Assembly (NCBI GenBank): GCA_046597185.1
Contig: JBKJLF010000327.1
Span: 1-14,792, forward strand
Source: CAMBDR01 sp046597185
Lineage (GTDB): Bacteria > Pseudomonadota > Gammaproteobacteria > Burkholderiales > Burkholderiaceae_D
Direction of reading: 5' to 3'
DNA: 14,792 bases
Shown: positions 6,960 to 14,107 of the stretch, piece after piece
How positions within the stretch are numbered: position 1 is the stretch's first letter
Layout of the letters: every line of letters starts with the position of its first letter
Program-made: the position numbers and the translations under genes
The notes under the pieces: generated by a model
Seen by the model: the letters and a program-made list of their open reading frames with translations, nothing else
Databases searched by the model: none
Told to the model about the DNA's origin: nothing

Positions 6960-7635
6960 CCCGCTACCCAACTCAGAACAACCCACCACCTTGCTACAGA
7001 AAGGTGTGGCACAGTTAGGCTTAAACCTGAGCCTTGAACAATATCATCAATTGATGGATTTTTTAGCTTTGATGAACAAGTGGAATAAGGTCTATAACCT
7101 GACCGCCCTGCGTGATCCAACCCAAATGATCACCCACCATTTACTCGACACCCTGGCCGCCGCGCCCGCATTTGCCAACGCGCGCCGGGTGCTGGACGTG
7201 GGCGCGGGTGGTGGCGTACCGGGTTTGATTTTGGCCATTGTCTACCCAAAAATCGAATTTCATCTGATCGATATCGTCAACAAAAAAACCGCCTTCCTGA
7301 CCCAGGCCAAGTTGGAGCTGGGTTTAAAAAATGTGGTGGTTCATACGGGCAGGGTGGAAGCGCTGGGCCGTGCCGAGAAACCCTTGCCGGAACGCTTTGA
7401 CATCATCACCTCGCGCGCCTTTGCCGAGTTGGCCGATTTTGTCACCTGGTCTTGCCACTTGCTCAGTGTGGATGGCCAATTCATCGCCCTCAAAGGTGTC
7501 TTGCCAGAAAACGAAATCGCCAAACTGCCAGCTCCTTGGCGCGTGCGTGCCACCCAGGCCTTACATGTGCCCGAGCTCAACGCCGAACGCCATTTGATCT
7601 GGATTGATCGCACCAGCACGCCACTGCCGCGCTGA
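6952..7635 (+). CDS. rsmG: 16S rRNA (guanine(527)-N(7))-methyltransferase RsmG (GidB)
   Basis: This protein of 227 residues starts at ATG 6952, preceded by GGAG (6941-6944); the frame is open further upstream inside mnmG, but this start has the ribosome binding site and the normal family length. RsmG transfers a methyl group from S-adenosylmethionine to N7 of G527 in the 530 loop of 16S rRNA; loss gives low-level streptomycin resistance in several bacteria. Family motifs are NKVYNLTA (45-52), the SAM-binding loop DVGAGGGVPG (82-91), the acidic DIVNKK segment after strand 2, and TSRAFA (153-158). The 8-base overlap with mnmG implies co-transcription and translational coupling. Confidence 0.97.
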   Translation: MSDPLPNSEQPTTLLQKGVAQLGLNLSLEQYHQLMDFLALMNKWNKVYNLTALRDPTQMITHHLLDTLAAAPAFANARRVLDVGAGGGVPGLILAIVYPKIEFHLIDIVNKKTAFLTQAKLELGLKNVVVHTGRVEALGRAEKPLPERFDIITSRAFAELADFVTWSCHLLSVDGQFIALKGVLPENEIAKLPAPWRVRATQALHVPELNAERHLIWIDRTSTPLPR

Positions 7636-7664
7636 ACACCAATCCAAACCATGAACTGCAATTA

Positions 7665-7705
7665 TTCACCACTTTAATCACTTCAACCATTTCAACCACT
7701 TCAAT
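7665..7705 (+). repeat. Short degenerate 9-bp tandem repeat in rsmG-parA gap
   Basis: Four to five imperfect units with a period of 9 (TTCACCACT, TTAATCACT, TCAACCATT, TCAACCACT) fill half of the 78-bp gap between rsmG and parA. The strand is nearly free of G. No ribosome binding site for parA is visible downstream of it, so it may form an unstructured translation leader. Confidence 0.5.
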
Positions 7706-7713
7706 AGAAATCT

Positions 7714-8484
7714 ATGGCTAAAATATTTTGTGTTGCGAATCAAAAAGGCGGCGTCGGTAAGACCACCACCGCCGTGAATCTTGCCGCTGGTTTAGCCAAG
7801 TTGGATCAGCGCGTGTTATTGGTAGACCTCGACCCACAAGGCAATGCCACCATGGGCGCGGGCATCGCCAAAGCCAATCTGAAGGCATCGACCTATGAAG
7901 TCTTGCTCGGCATGGCCGACATTGCCAGCGCGCGCCAACATGCAGAAAATGGCGGCTTTGATGTCTTACCCGCCAACCGCGAACTGGCTGGCGCGGAAGT
8001 CGAAATGGTGGAATTGGACAAGCGCGAAAAGCGTTTAAAACAAGCGCTGGATGCGGTGGATCAGGATTATGAATTTATCCTGATCGATTGCCCACCCGCA
8101 CTCTCGATGCTGACCCTGAACGGCTTGTGCGCCGCCCATGGCGTGATCATTCCCATGCAGTGCGAATATTATGCGCTGGAAGGCTTATCGGACCTGGTCA
8201 ACACCATCAAAAAAGTGCATGCTAAATTAAATGCGGAATTAAAAATCATCGGCCTGTTGCGCGTCATGTTTGACCCGCGCATGACCCTCTCGCAACAAGT
8301 TTCGGCACAGTTGGAACAACACTTTGGCGACAAGGTGTTTAGCACCATTATTCCGCGCAATGTACGGCTGGCGGAAGCGCCTTCGTATGGCATGCCGGGC
8401 GTGTGTTTTGATCCCGCATCCAAAGGCGCGCAAGCGTATATTGCCTTTGGCGCGGAATTGGTTGAACGTATCAAAAAAATGTAA
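7714..8484 (+). CDS. parA: Chromosome-partitioning ATPase ParA (Soj)
   Basis: This protein of 256 residues is the usual length of chromosomal ParA/Soj without the N-terminal helix-turn-helix found in many plasmid ParAs. It has the deviant Walker A KGGVGKTT (residues 11-18), the motif DLDPQGNAT (38-46) and Walker B FILIDCPPAL (D125). ATP-bound ParA dimers coat the nucleoid; ParB-parS complexes stimulate hydrolysis and are thereby moved, segregating the origin region. ATG 7714 (MAKIFCVANQKGG) is the canonical start although no Shine-Dalgarno is seen. parB follows after an 18-base gap, and three parS sites lie 2.8-5.8 kb upstream, so the complete partition system is in this window. Confidence 0.97.
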   Translation: MAKIFCVANQKGGVGKTTTAVNLAAGLAKLDQRVLLVDLDPQGNATMGAGIAKANLKASTYEVLLGMADIASARQHAENGGFDVLPANRELAGAEVEMVELDKREKRLKQALDAVDQDYEFILIDCPPALSMLTLNGLCAAHGVIIPMQCEYYALEGLSDLVNTIKKVHAKLNAELKIIGLLRVMFDPRMTLSQQVSAQLEQHFGDKVFSTIIPRNVRLAEAPSYGMPGVCFDPASKGAQAYIAFGAELVERIKKM

Positions 8485-8502
8485 TTTGACTTTAGGATGA
8501 TA

Positions 8503-9405
8503 ATGGTTACCAAGAAATCAAAAGGATTGGGCCGTGGTTTAGACGCCTTATTAGGCGGCTCCAGCGACTTTAGCGACAGCAGCACCAACGCCCCCTCCAG
8601 CTTGCTGATAACGCAGCTACAGGCCGGGAAATACCAGCCACGCACCCGCATGGATGAAGAGGCGCTCAATGAACTGGCCGCATCGATCAAGGCGCAAGGC
8701 GTGATGCAACCGATTCTGGTGCGCCCGCTGGCTCAACAAGGCCAGCAAGGCCAGCAAGGCCAGCAGGGTGATGTCACCCAATATGAAATCATCGCCGGTG
8801 AACGGCGTTTCCGCGCCGCGCAAATTGCGGGCCTGGAAACCATACCAGTGCTGGTGCGCGAAGTGGATGACCAAGCCGCCGCCGCCATGGCCCTGATTGA
8901 AAACATCCAGCGCGAAGATTTAAATCCGCTGGAAGAAGCGCAAGGCATACAACGCCTGTTGACCGATTTTGGCTTCACGCACGAACAGGCGGCCAGCGCG
9001 GTGGGGCGCTCACGCAGTGCGGTATCGAATTTATTGCGCCTCTTGAATTTGGCCAAACCGGTGCAAACCATGCTCATGGCCAGCGATATCGATATGGGCC
9101 ACGCCCGGGCGCTGTTGGCGACCGATGCCGCCACCCAAATCAATCTGGCCAATCAGGTGGTGGCCAAACGGCTGTCGGTGCGCGAAACAGAAAAACTGGT
9201 CACGCGTACTCTGGCCGAACCGGCCACCACCAAAGCGCGCGAGAAAGAAAAGTCGCACGATATTACCCGCTTGGAAGAAGAAATGTCCGATCTGTTAGCC
9301 AGCGCCGTGACCCTGAAAATGGGCAGCAAGGGGCGTGGGCAAATGGTAATTGACTTTGCCGACCTCGATATTCTGGATGGCATCCTCGCGCGCTTGCGCA
9401 GCTAA
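8503..9405 (+). CDS. parB: Chromosome-partitioning protein ParB (Spo0J), CTP-dependent DNA clamp
   Basis: I chose ATG 8503 (MVTKKSKGLGRGLDALLGG) because AGGA at 8494-8497 is well spaced for it; ATG 8497 overlaps that site. The product has 300 residues. The N-terminal GLGRGLDALL motif is the ParA-stimulating segment. The CTP-binding region has GERRFRA (99-105) and ENIQRED (133-139), and the helix-turn-helix that reads parS spans about 157-182 (HEQAASAVGRSRSAVSNLL). The C-terminus would dimerise. An unusual insert of four QQG-like triplets (residues 78-89) lies between the ILVRPL strand and the YEIIAGERR motif; it is encoded by a 9-bp tandem repeat. The gene is co-transcribed with parA. Confidence 0.97.
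   Translation: MVTKKSKGLGRGLDALLGGSSDFSDSSTNAPSSLLITQLQAGKYQPRTRMDEEALNELAASIKAQGVMQPILVRPLAQQGQQGQQGQQGDVTQYEIIAGERRFRAAQIAGLETIPVLVREVDDQAAAAMALIENIQREDLNPLEEAQGIQRLLTDFGFTHEQAASAVGRSRSAVSNLLRLLNLAKPVQTMLMASDIDMGHARALLATDAATQINLANQVVAKRLSVRETEKLVTRTLAEPATTKAREKEKSHDITRLEEEMSDLLASAVTLKMGSKGRGQMVIDFADLDILDGILARLRS
8734..8769 (+). repeat. In-frame 9-bp tandem repeat inside parB (Gln-Gln-Gly x4)
   Basis: Four units, CAACAAGGC, CAGCAAGGC, CAGCAAGGC and CAGCAGGGT, encode (QQG)4. The period is a multiple of three, so changes in copy number alter protein length without a frameshift. The position corresponds to a surface loop in the ParB N-terminal domain. Confidence 0.85.
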
Positions 9406-9441
9406 CAGCAAAACCACTTTAATTTAGCGAATCGACTACCT

Positions 9442-10305
9442 ATGCACACCATTATTACAAAAACCCTGGTTCTACCGTTGGCCTTTTTGGCCAGCACCAG
9501 CTTGGCCGCCACCGAAAGCGAAACCCGCTTGCTCAGTCCCGGTGTAACAAAAATCGACAACAACAGCGCACTCTCAATTACGGTGAAACATCAAACCACG
9601 CCATCAATTATTATTCGCGGCGAAAAAGAGCAAATCAGCCACGTCAACCTTAAACAAAGCGGTGATACGTTGCAAGTGTTGCCCACTCCCGATGTCAACT
9701 TTAAAGGCAAAATTGAGATTGAAATTAATCTGCCCGAGATTCAAGAACTCACCTTGGGCAGCAGCGGCAGTGGCAACATTGAAGGCTTTCAAGCCAAGGC
9801 TTTAAAACTCACGCTCAATGCTTCCGGCTCGGCCAATGTGGATGCGCAGTTTAACCAAACCACGGTGGTGTTGAACGGTTCCGGTAGTTTGAATGGTAAC
9901 TTGCATACCATTAACAATTTAACCTTGAACATGAGCGGCAGCGGTAGTGCCAATATCCAAGCCAATACGCAAAGCAGTAAAATTGTGCTCACTGGTGCGG
10001 GTAGCCTCAATGCGGGCAATTTCAAGGCCAAGGACATCAATTTGGCCATGACTGGCTCAGGTAGTGCCAACCTTAGCGGCGAAGCGACTAGCGCCACCAT
10101 TGCGGTGGCAGGAGCGGGCAGTTTATATGCGCCCAAATTGCTGGTGAATAATTTGAATTTGAATTTGACTGGCACCGGCGGTGCACAAGCCTATGCCAAA
10201 GACAATGCCGATGTTATCGTCAAAGGTGCAGGCTCGGCTACGATTCATGGCAACCCGACTACCCGCAATGCGGTAGCACGGGTTGGACGGATTCATTGGC
10301 AGTAA
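9442..10305 (+). CDS. Exported GIN-domain (DUF2807-like) beta-repeat protein
   Basis: This protein of 287 residues has a clear signal peptide: basic start, hydrophobic core (TLVLPLAFLASTSLA) and probable cleavage after residue 22. The mature part has a stretch like the GIN/DUF2807 'auto-transporter adhesin head' domain (ALSITVKHQTTPSIIIRGE...). From residue 110 on come about eight turns alternating GSGSANI-type and GAGSLNA-type motifs with short beta strands (LTLNASGSANV, VVLNGSGSLNG). This predicts a right-handed beta-helix-like fold in the periplasm or outer membrane. No membrane anchor or autotransporter barrel is seen. It starts 36 bases after parB, without an obvious ribosome binding site, and is followed by a terminator, so it may be the last gene of the parAB transcript. 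The function is unknown. Confidence 0.85.
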   Translation: MHTIITKTLVLPLAFLASTSLAATESETRLLSPGVTKIDNNSALSITVKHQTTPSIIIRGEKEQISHVNLKQSGDTLQVLPTPDVNFKGKIEIEINLPEIQELTLGSSGSGNIEGFQAKALKLTLNASGSANVDAQFNQTTVVLNGSGSLNGNLHTINNLTLNMSGSGSANIQANTQSSKIVLTGAGSLNAGNFKAKDINLAMTGSGSANLSGEATSATIAVAGAGSLYAPKLLVNNLNLNLTGTGGAQAYAKDNADVIVKGAGSATIHGNPTTRNAVARVGRIHWQ

Positions 10306-10377
10306 AAAATGCTTCAGTTGTGTGGGATTTTTGCTTAAATCAAGCAATGCAATGAATTAAAGACGTACTTTAAATAT

Positions 10378-10413
10378 AAGCCTGACTTGGGAATTGCCAT
10401 GTCAGGCTTTTTT
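10378..10413 (+). terminator. Rho-independent terminator after the GIN-domain gene
   Basis: AAGCCTGAC (10378-10386) pairs perfectly with GTCAGGCTT (10401-10409) across a 14-nt loop and runs straight into a T-rich tract. It separates the parAB-side transcript from the oriC-like region. Confidence 0.88.
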
Positions 10414-10438
10414 ATGCCCGTAGTTCACTGCCTTACAG

Positions 10439-10659
10439 GTTTACTTTAAAGATTAAATTATATTTTTAGTGATAATAGTAAACGCGATGTTTTCTGTGGA
10501 TAAGCGTTGTTTGCCGATATAAATCAATCACTTGGCGTAAAAATAAAGCCCGTATAAGTGCTGTACTGCAGCGGGATGAAATTGGGGTAAATTTGGCGTT
10601 TGTGGAAAAATCCGGCTTGCGCACATTGCTTGCTGTGGATATCCAAAGACTTATCCACA
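10439..10659 (+). other. oriC: oriC-like module A (AT-rich unwinding element plus DnaA boxes)
   Basis: From left to right, an AT-rich stretch of 33 bases (30 A/T) is enclosed by GTTTAC (10439-10444) and GTAAAC (10478-10483). Next come the DnaA box TGTGGATAA (10495-10503, consensus), an IHF consensus at 10522-10534, TGTGGAAAA (10601-10609), TGTGGATAT (10634-10642) and the consensus box TTATCCACA (10651-10659) in opposite orientation. This order (unwinding element, R1, IHF, weak boxes, inverted R4) is that of the enterobacterial oriC, and the 165-bp span between outer boxes is similar. No GATC occurs in the module, so Dam/SeqA control is not expected. DnaA would bind the boxes and melt the AT-rich part. 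The functional origin call is inference. Confidence 0.7.
10522..10534 (+). promoter_or_regulatory. IHF-binding consensus in oriC-like module A
   Basis: AATCAATCACTTG fits WATCAANNNNTTR at every position. It lies 18 bp downstream of the first DnaA box, where IHF bends DNA in the E. coli origin. The aligned position in module B (11046-11058) has two mismatches. Confidence 0.6.
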
Positions 10660-10680
10660 TCAGGCGGTGTTTTTAGGTCA

Positions 10681-10960
10681 TTTTAGCTGATTTTACTGCG
10701 CGGCAGTCACAAAAGGCAGCCACCCGTAGCGTGCGCCATTCCCCTCCAACGTGGGGAATCACCCCAATACTCTCGTAGCGTGCCAGCATGGCTGACAGGC
10801 CCGTAGCAGCTCGTCTGGCCAATCACCCCGGTTCTGCTGGCTTTCATCGATTTAAACGTCTTGTGCGGCTTTACGTGAGTTTATCGATTTTGCTATTGAC
10901 TTGCCTGAATGCCAGAAAATTGGCTTGGCACTTTTTTTTGCGTTTTTCGCTTTTCGGGGT
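10681..10960. other. Spacer between the two oriC-like modules, with small repeats and a hairpin
   Basis: No gene is supported here. ATTCCCC (10738-10744) and GGGGAAT (10753-10759) form a 7-bp hairpin. CGTAGCGTGC occurs at 10725-10734 and again at 10774-10783, with a partial third copy (CCGTAGCAGC) at 10801-10810. This part looks like a small dispersed palindromic element inserted between the modules. The right end is T-rich (eight T at 10932-10939, further T runs to 10955) and leads into the AT-rich arm of module B. Confidence 0.5.
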
Positions 10961-10963
10961 AAG

Positions 10964-11184
10964 GTTTACATTAAATGATTTATATATCTTTGATGATGAT
11001 AGTAAACGCTGCAGATTGTGTGGATAACTGTTAAATACATTGGCAAAACAGTCGCTTGGCGTAATGATAAAGGGCGAATAAGCCAGCTTGAAAGCCGGGA
11101 GCAAATTGGAATAAGTTTGGCGCTTGTGGAAAACTGTTCGGTTACGCACAAATCAAGGTGGGGATATCCTAAGACTTATCCACA
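10964..11184 (+). other. oriC: oriC-like module B (tandem copy of module A)
   Basis: The same elements as module A occur at nearly the same spacing: GTTTAC (10964-10969) and GTAAAC (11002-11007) around 32 bases of which 27 are A/T, TGTGGATAA (11019-11027), CTTGGCGTAA (11055-11064), TGTGGAAAA (11125-11133), a weaker TGGGGATAT (11159-11167) and TTATCCACA (11176-11184). Offsets from module A are 524, 524, 524, 525 and 525 bp. The AT-rich part ends in GATGATGATAG, which could act as DnaA-trio-like triplets. The IHF-like site is degraded. It is either a second working half of a bipartite origin or a decaying duplicate. Confidence 0.68.
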
Positions 11185-11247
11185 GAACCGGGCAAAAATC
11201 AGCGCAGAAATTGGCCAAATTTTCTGTTTTGGCGCGATATTGATCGC

Positions 11248-11253
11248 TATAAT
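11248..11253 (+). promoter_or_regulatory. Predicted -10 element of the ahr promoter
   Basis: A perfect TATAAT lies 62 bp upstream of the ahr start. The -35 region is poor (TGTTTT or TTTTGG at sub-optimal spacing), so the promoter may be weak or activator-dependent. It is 64 bp beyond the last DnaA box of module B. Confidence 0.45.
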
Positions 11254-11315
11254 CTATTTTTTACGCCGATGCAAGTGCCGCAATGGCTTAACGCTTAACG
11301 TCAAAGGAAACAATC

Positions 11316-12317
11316 ATGATTCAGGCTTATGCCGCATTTGAAGCAAAAGGAGAACTGAAGCCGTTTGAGTATGAGCCGGGGCCGTTGTTGCCACAGCAGG
11401 TTGAATTGGAGGTGTTGTCCTGCGGCGTCTGTCATAGCGACCTGAGTATGATCAACAATGAATGGGGTACAGCCCGTTATCCTTTGGTGGCGGGACATGA
11501 AGTGGTGGGGAAAGTAGTGGCCTTGGGGGAGGGCGTTGGCAAGCTGTGTATCGGGCAAACGGTTGGCTTGGGTTGGCATCGCGGCTATTGTAATCAATGC
11601 CAGCTTTGTGATTCGGGTGAGCATAATTTGTGCGCCAAAGCCAAGTACACCATTATTGCGCATCATGGTGGCTTTGCCGATAAGGTGCGCGTGGATGTGA
11701 GTAGTTTGGTGGCTGTGCCTGATGGGATGGATCTGGATTCTTTGAGCCCCATGTTTTGCGGCGGTATTACCGTCTACAACCCGCTGGTGCAATACAACAT
11801 TAAACCGACAGACCGGGTAGCGGTGATCGGGATTGGTGGCCTTGGGCATTTGGCCCTGCAATTTTTAAATGCCTGGGGTTGTGAGGTAACGGCTTTTACC
11901 AGTAGCGAAGCCAAGCGGGAAGAAGCGTTGCGCTTGGGCGCGCACCATACGCTGGATTCGCGTGACGCCAAGGCTTTGAAAAGCGCGCGTGGTAGCTTTG
12001 ATTTGATTATGTCCACCGTGAGCGTAAAACTGGATTGGAATTTATACCTTTCCACTTTACGGCCAAAGGGGCGCTTGCACTTTGTGGGTATGGTGATGGG
12101 GGCGCTGGATATTGGCGTGTATGCTTTGATGAATCAACAGCTTTCGGTTTCTTCCTCCCCCGTAGGCAGCCCTGCCACCATGGCTGCCATGCTCAATTTT
12201 GCGCGCTTGCATAACATCAAGCCGGTGGTTGAAAAATTCAAATTCAGCGATATTAATGCTGCGCTGGCGCGCCTGGAAAGTGGCCAGGCGCATTATCGGA
12301 TTGTGTTGGAGCATTAA
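11316..12317 (+). CDS. ahr: Zinc-dependent NADP(H) alcohol dehydrogenase / aldehyde reductase, Ahr (YjgB)-like
   Basis: This protein of 333 residues belongs to the medium-chain dehydrogenase family, cinnamyl-alcohol-dehydrogenase branch. AAAGGA at 11303-11308 is a good ribosome binding site for ATG 11316. Catalytic zinc ligands are seen in CGVCHSD (C39), GHE (H61, E62) and C148. The structural zinc cysteines are C92, C95, C98 and C106. The Rossmann motif GIGGLGHLA is at 172-180, and the following TSSEAKR fits NADPH preference. The protein lines up along its length with E. coli Ahr (start YAAFEAKGELKPFEYEPG, CHSDLSMINNEW, YRIVLE at the end), which reduces a broad range of aldehydes. The exact substrate here is inferred. 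The next gene begins one base after its stop. Confidence 0.92.
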   Translation: MIQAYAAFEAKGELKPFEYEPGPLLPQQVELEVLSCGVCHSDLSMINNEWGTARYPLVAGHEVVGKVVALGEGVGKLCIGQTVGLGWHRGYCNQCQLCDSGEHNLCAKAKYTIIAHHGGFADKVRVDVSSLVAVPDGMDLDSLSPMFCGGITVYNPLVQYNIKPTDRVAVIGIGGLGHLALQFLNAWGCEVTAFTSSEAKREEALRLGAHHTLDSRDAKALKSARGSFDLIMSTVSVKLDWNLYLSTLRPKGRLHFVGMVMGALDIGVYALMNQQLSVSSSPVGSPATMAAMLNFARLHNIKPVVEKFKFSDINAALARLESGQAHYRIVLEH

Positions 12318-12318
12318 A

Positions 12319-13887
12319 ATGGCTTCCCAGCGCAAAAAACTACCCATCGGCATCGAAACTTTTTCAGAAATCGTTTCCAAGGGCTGTTATTACGTCGATA
12401 AAACCCATTTTGCCCATCAATTGCTGGCGCATGGCAAATATTTCTTTTTGTCGCGCCCGCGTCGGTTTGGCAAAAGCTTGTTTTTGGATATGCTCAAGGA
12501 ACTGTTTGAGGGCAATCAAGCTTTGTTTGCGGGTTTGTTTATTCATGATCAGTGGGATTGGCAGGTAAGTTTTCCGGTGGTGCGGATTAGTTTTGGTGAG
12601 GGTTTGCTGGAATCGCGCGCGGCGCTGGATGAAAAAATTCGTGAGATTTTGCAGGAAAACCAGACGCGCTTGGGTGTGGTTTGCACTTACACCAGCATAT
12701 CCGGCCAATTTGCGCAGTTGCTGCGGCTGGCGCATAAAAAATATGGCCGTGCGGTGGCGGTGCTGATCGACGAATATGACAAGCCGATTTTGGACAACAT
12801 CACCGATTACGACACCGCCTTGCTGATGCGCGAGGGCTTAAAGAATTTTTATTCGGTGATTAAAAGCGCCGATGCCGACATCCATTTTGCCTTCATGACC
12901 GGGGTATCCAAATTCAGTAAGGTGAGTTTGTTTTCGGGCTTGAATAATCTCAATGATATTACGCTGGATGCGCGTTATTCCAGCCTGTGCGGGTATACCG
13001 ATGCCGATGTCGATAGCGTGTTTGGGTCGGAACTGGCGGGGTTGGATCGGGAAAAAATTCGGCGCTGGTATAACGGGTATAACTGGCTGGGGCAGGCGGT
13101 GTATAACCCGTTTGATTTACTGCTGTTGTTTGATAAACGCAAGTTTGATGCGTATTGGTTTGAATCGGCGACGCCCAGTTTTTTGATTAAGCTGCTGACC
13201 GAGCGGGAGGCCTGGTTGCCTGCGCTGGATAAAACTGTGGCGGATGCGCAATTGTTGGCGGCGTTTGATGTGGAAGAAATTTCGACCACGGCTTTGATGT
13301 TTCAGGCGGGGTACTTGACCATTGAGCGGGAAGAGCAGGCGGGCGATAGCTACTATTACCAATTGCGCTTTCCAAATCAGGAAGTACGGCAGAGTTTATA
13401 TGGCGGTTTGTTGCGTGCGTGGTCGGGTAATGGGGATACGAGCGCGCAGAAAAAAATGGAATTGTTTCGCTTGCTGACAGAAGGGGATTTGCCTAAGGTG
13501 AAAGCGTTGCTGGAAGCGTTTTTTGCCAGCATCCTTTACAACTGGCATGTGAAGAATTCAATTGCCAACTATGAAGGCTATTACGCCAGCGTGTTTTTTG
13601 CATATTTTGTGGCGAGCGGCTTGGATGTGCGGGCGGAAGATGTGAGTAGTACCGGACGAGTTGATATGACGGTGAAGTTGGCCAACCGGATTTATTTGTT
13701 TGAGTTTAAGGTGAGCGGGTCGGCTGCGCAAGGGCAGGGGGTGGCGTTGCAGCAGCTTAAAGCCAAGGGTTATGCGGATAAATATCGGACGGATGGGTTG
13801 CCGATTTGTTTGATTGGGATTGAGTTCTCGCGTGAGGCGCGCAATATACTCACTTATGAGACGGAAGTTTTGTTGCCAAGTGCTTGA
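12319..13887 (+). CDS. AAA-ATPase-like / PD-(D/E)XK nuclease-family protein (PF09820 + PF08011 type)
   Basis: This protein of 522 residues starts at ATG 12319; GGAG (12308-12311) lies inside the end of ahr, so translation is probably coupled. The frame is open further upstream within ahr, but homologues start at LPIGIETFSEIV. The N-terminal ATPase-like domain has the family's odd P-loop SRPRRFGKS (45-53) and Walker B AVLIDEYDKP (D151, E152), then GVSKFSKVSLFSGLNNL and the YSSLCGYT block. The C-terminal nuclease-like domain keeps the catalytic pattern D449 and E462-x-K464 (GRVDM...YLFEFKV). The family is abundant in Bacteroidetes and some proteobacteria, often in many copies, and its biological role is not settled; a link to mobile elements or defence has been suggested. 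The gene is full length with no lesions. Confidence 0.92.
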   Translation: MASQRKKLPIGIETFSEIVSKGCYYVDKTHFAHQLLAHGKYFFLSRPRRFGKSLFLDMLKELFEGNQALFAGLFIHDQWDWQVSFPVVRISFGEGLLESRAALDEKIREILQENQTRLGVVCTYTSISGQFAQLLRLAHKKYGRAVAVLIDEYDKPILDNITDYDTALLMREGLKNFYSVIKSADADIHFAFMTGVSKFSKVSLFSGLNNLNDITLDARYSSLCGYTDADVDSVFGSELAGLDREKIRRWYNGYNWLGQAVYNPFDLLLLFDKRKFDAYWFESATPSFLIKLLTEREAWLPALDKTVADAQLLAAFDVEEISTTALMFQAGYLTIEREEQAGDSYYYQLRFPNQEVRQSLYGGLLRAWSGNGDTSAQKKMELFRLLTEGDLPKVKALLEAFFASILYNWHVKNSIANYEGYYASVFFAYFVASGLDVRAEDVSSTGRVDMTVKLANRIYLFEFKVSGSAAQGQGVALQQLKAKGYADKYRTDGLPICLIGIEFSREARNILTYETEVLLPSA

Positions 13888-14058
13888 GTTCATCGCTGCT
13901 TGTAGCGGATTTATTAGGTGGGCCAGTGGTTTTCGGGAAACGGGTAGCTCGGATACTCCTGAATGGCCAACTATTTTTGCCAATATACTCGAAAATGATG
14001 GCGTTGTGCAGATTTGGCCATAAATTGTACTAAACAGCCAGCCAGTGGTTTGTTACGC
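13888..14058. other. Gene-free stretch downstream of the nuclease-family gene
   Basis: No coding region, tRNA or clear terminator is visible. GCCAGTGGTTT occurs twice (13922-13932 and 14041-14051), and CAATATACTC at 13981-13990 repeats a piece of the preceding gene's 3' end (13842-13851). With the promoter and leader that follow, about 430 bases here carry no ordinary gene. Confidence 0.5.
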
Positions 14059-14087
14059 TTGTTTCACACATCGACATAGGTTACAAT
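14059..14087 (+). promoter_or_regulatory. Predicted promoter of the C4-like leader and downstream genes
   Basis: TTGTTT (14059-14064) and TACAAT (14082-14087) are separated by 17 bp. Transcription would begin near 14094, just before the first GTTTGAGAG target motif, so the whole leader would be part of the transcript. Confidence 0.5.
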
Positions 14088-14107
14088 GACCACTTCACGC
14101 AAAAAAC

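Noticed and set aside
9750..10230. Recurrent GGCAGCGGTAGTGCCAA-like strings as a tandem DNA repeat or CRISPR-like array.
   Set aside because: They are irregularly spaced codons for Gly-Ser-Ala-Asn turns of a repetitive beta protein; there are no uniform repeats and spacers.
10910..10939. TGCCA/TGGCA hairpin followed by eight T as a terminator between the oriC-like modules.
   Set aside because: The stem is only 5 bp with an 11-nt loop and no gene upstream needs it; it is more likely a T-rich stretch of the origin region.
12970..13010. A dRS3-like string (ATTCCAGCCTGTGCGGGTAT) inside the nuclease-family gene, suggesting a repeat insertion.
   Set aside because: It encodes the YSSLCGYT block that is conserved in the protein family, and the reading frame is unbroken, so the likeness is coincidental.
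13922..14051. The 11-bp direct repeat GCCAGTGGTTT as attachment sites of a mobile element.
   Set aside because: The copies are only 119 bp apart, with no tRNA and no integrase in view.
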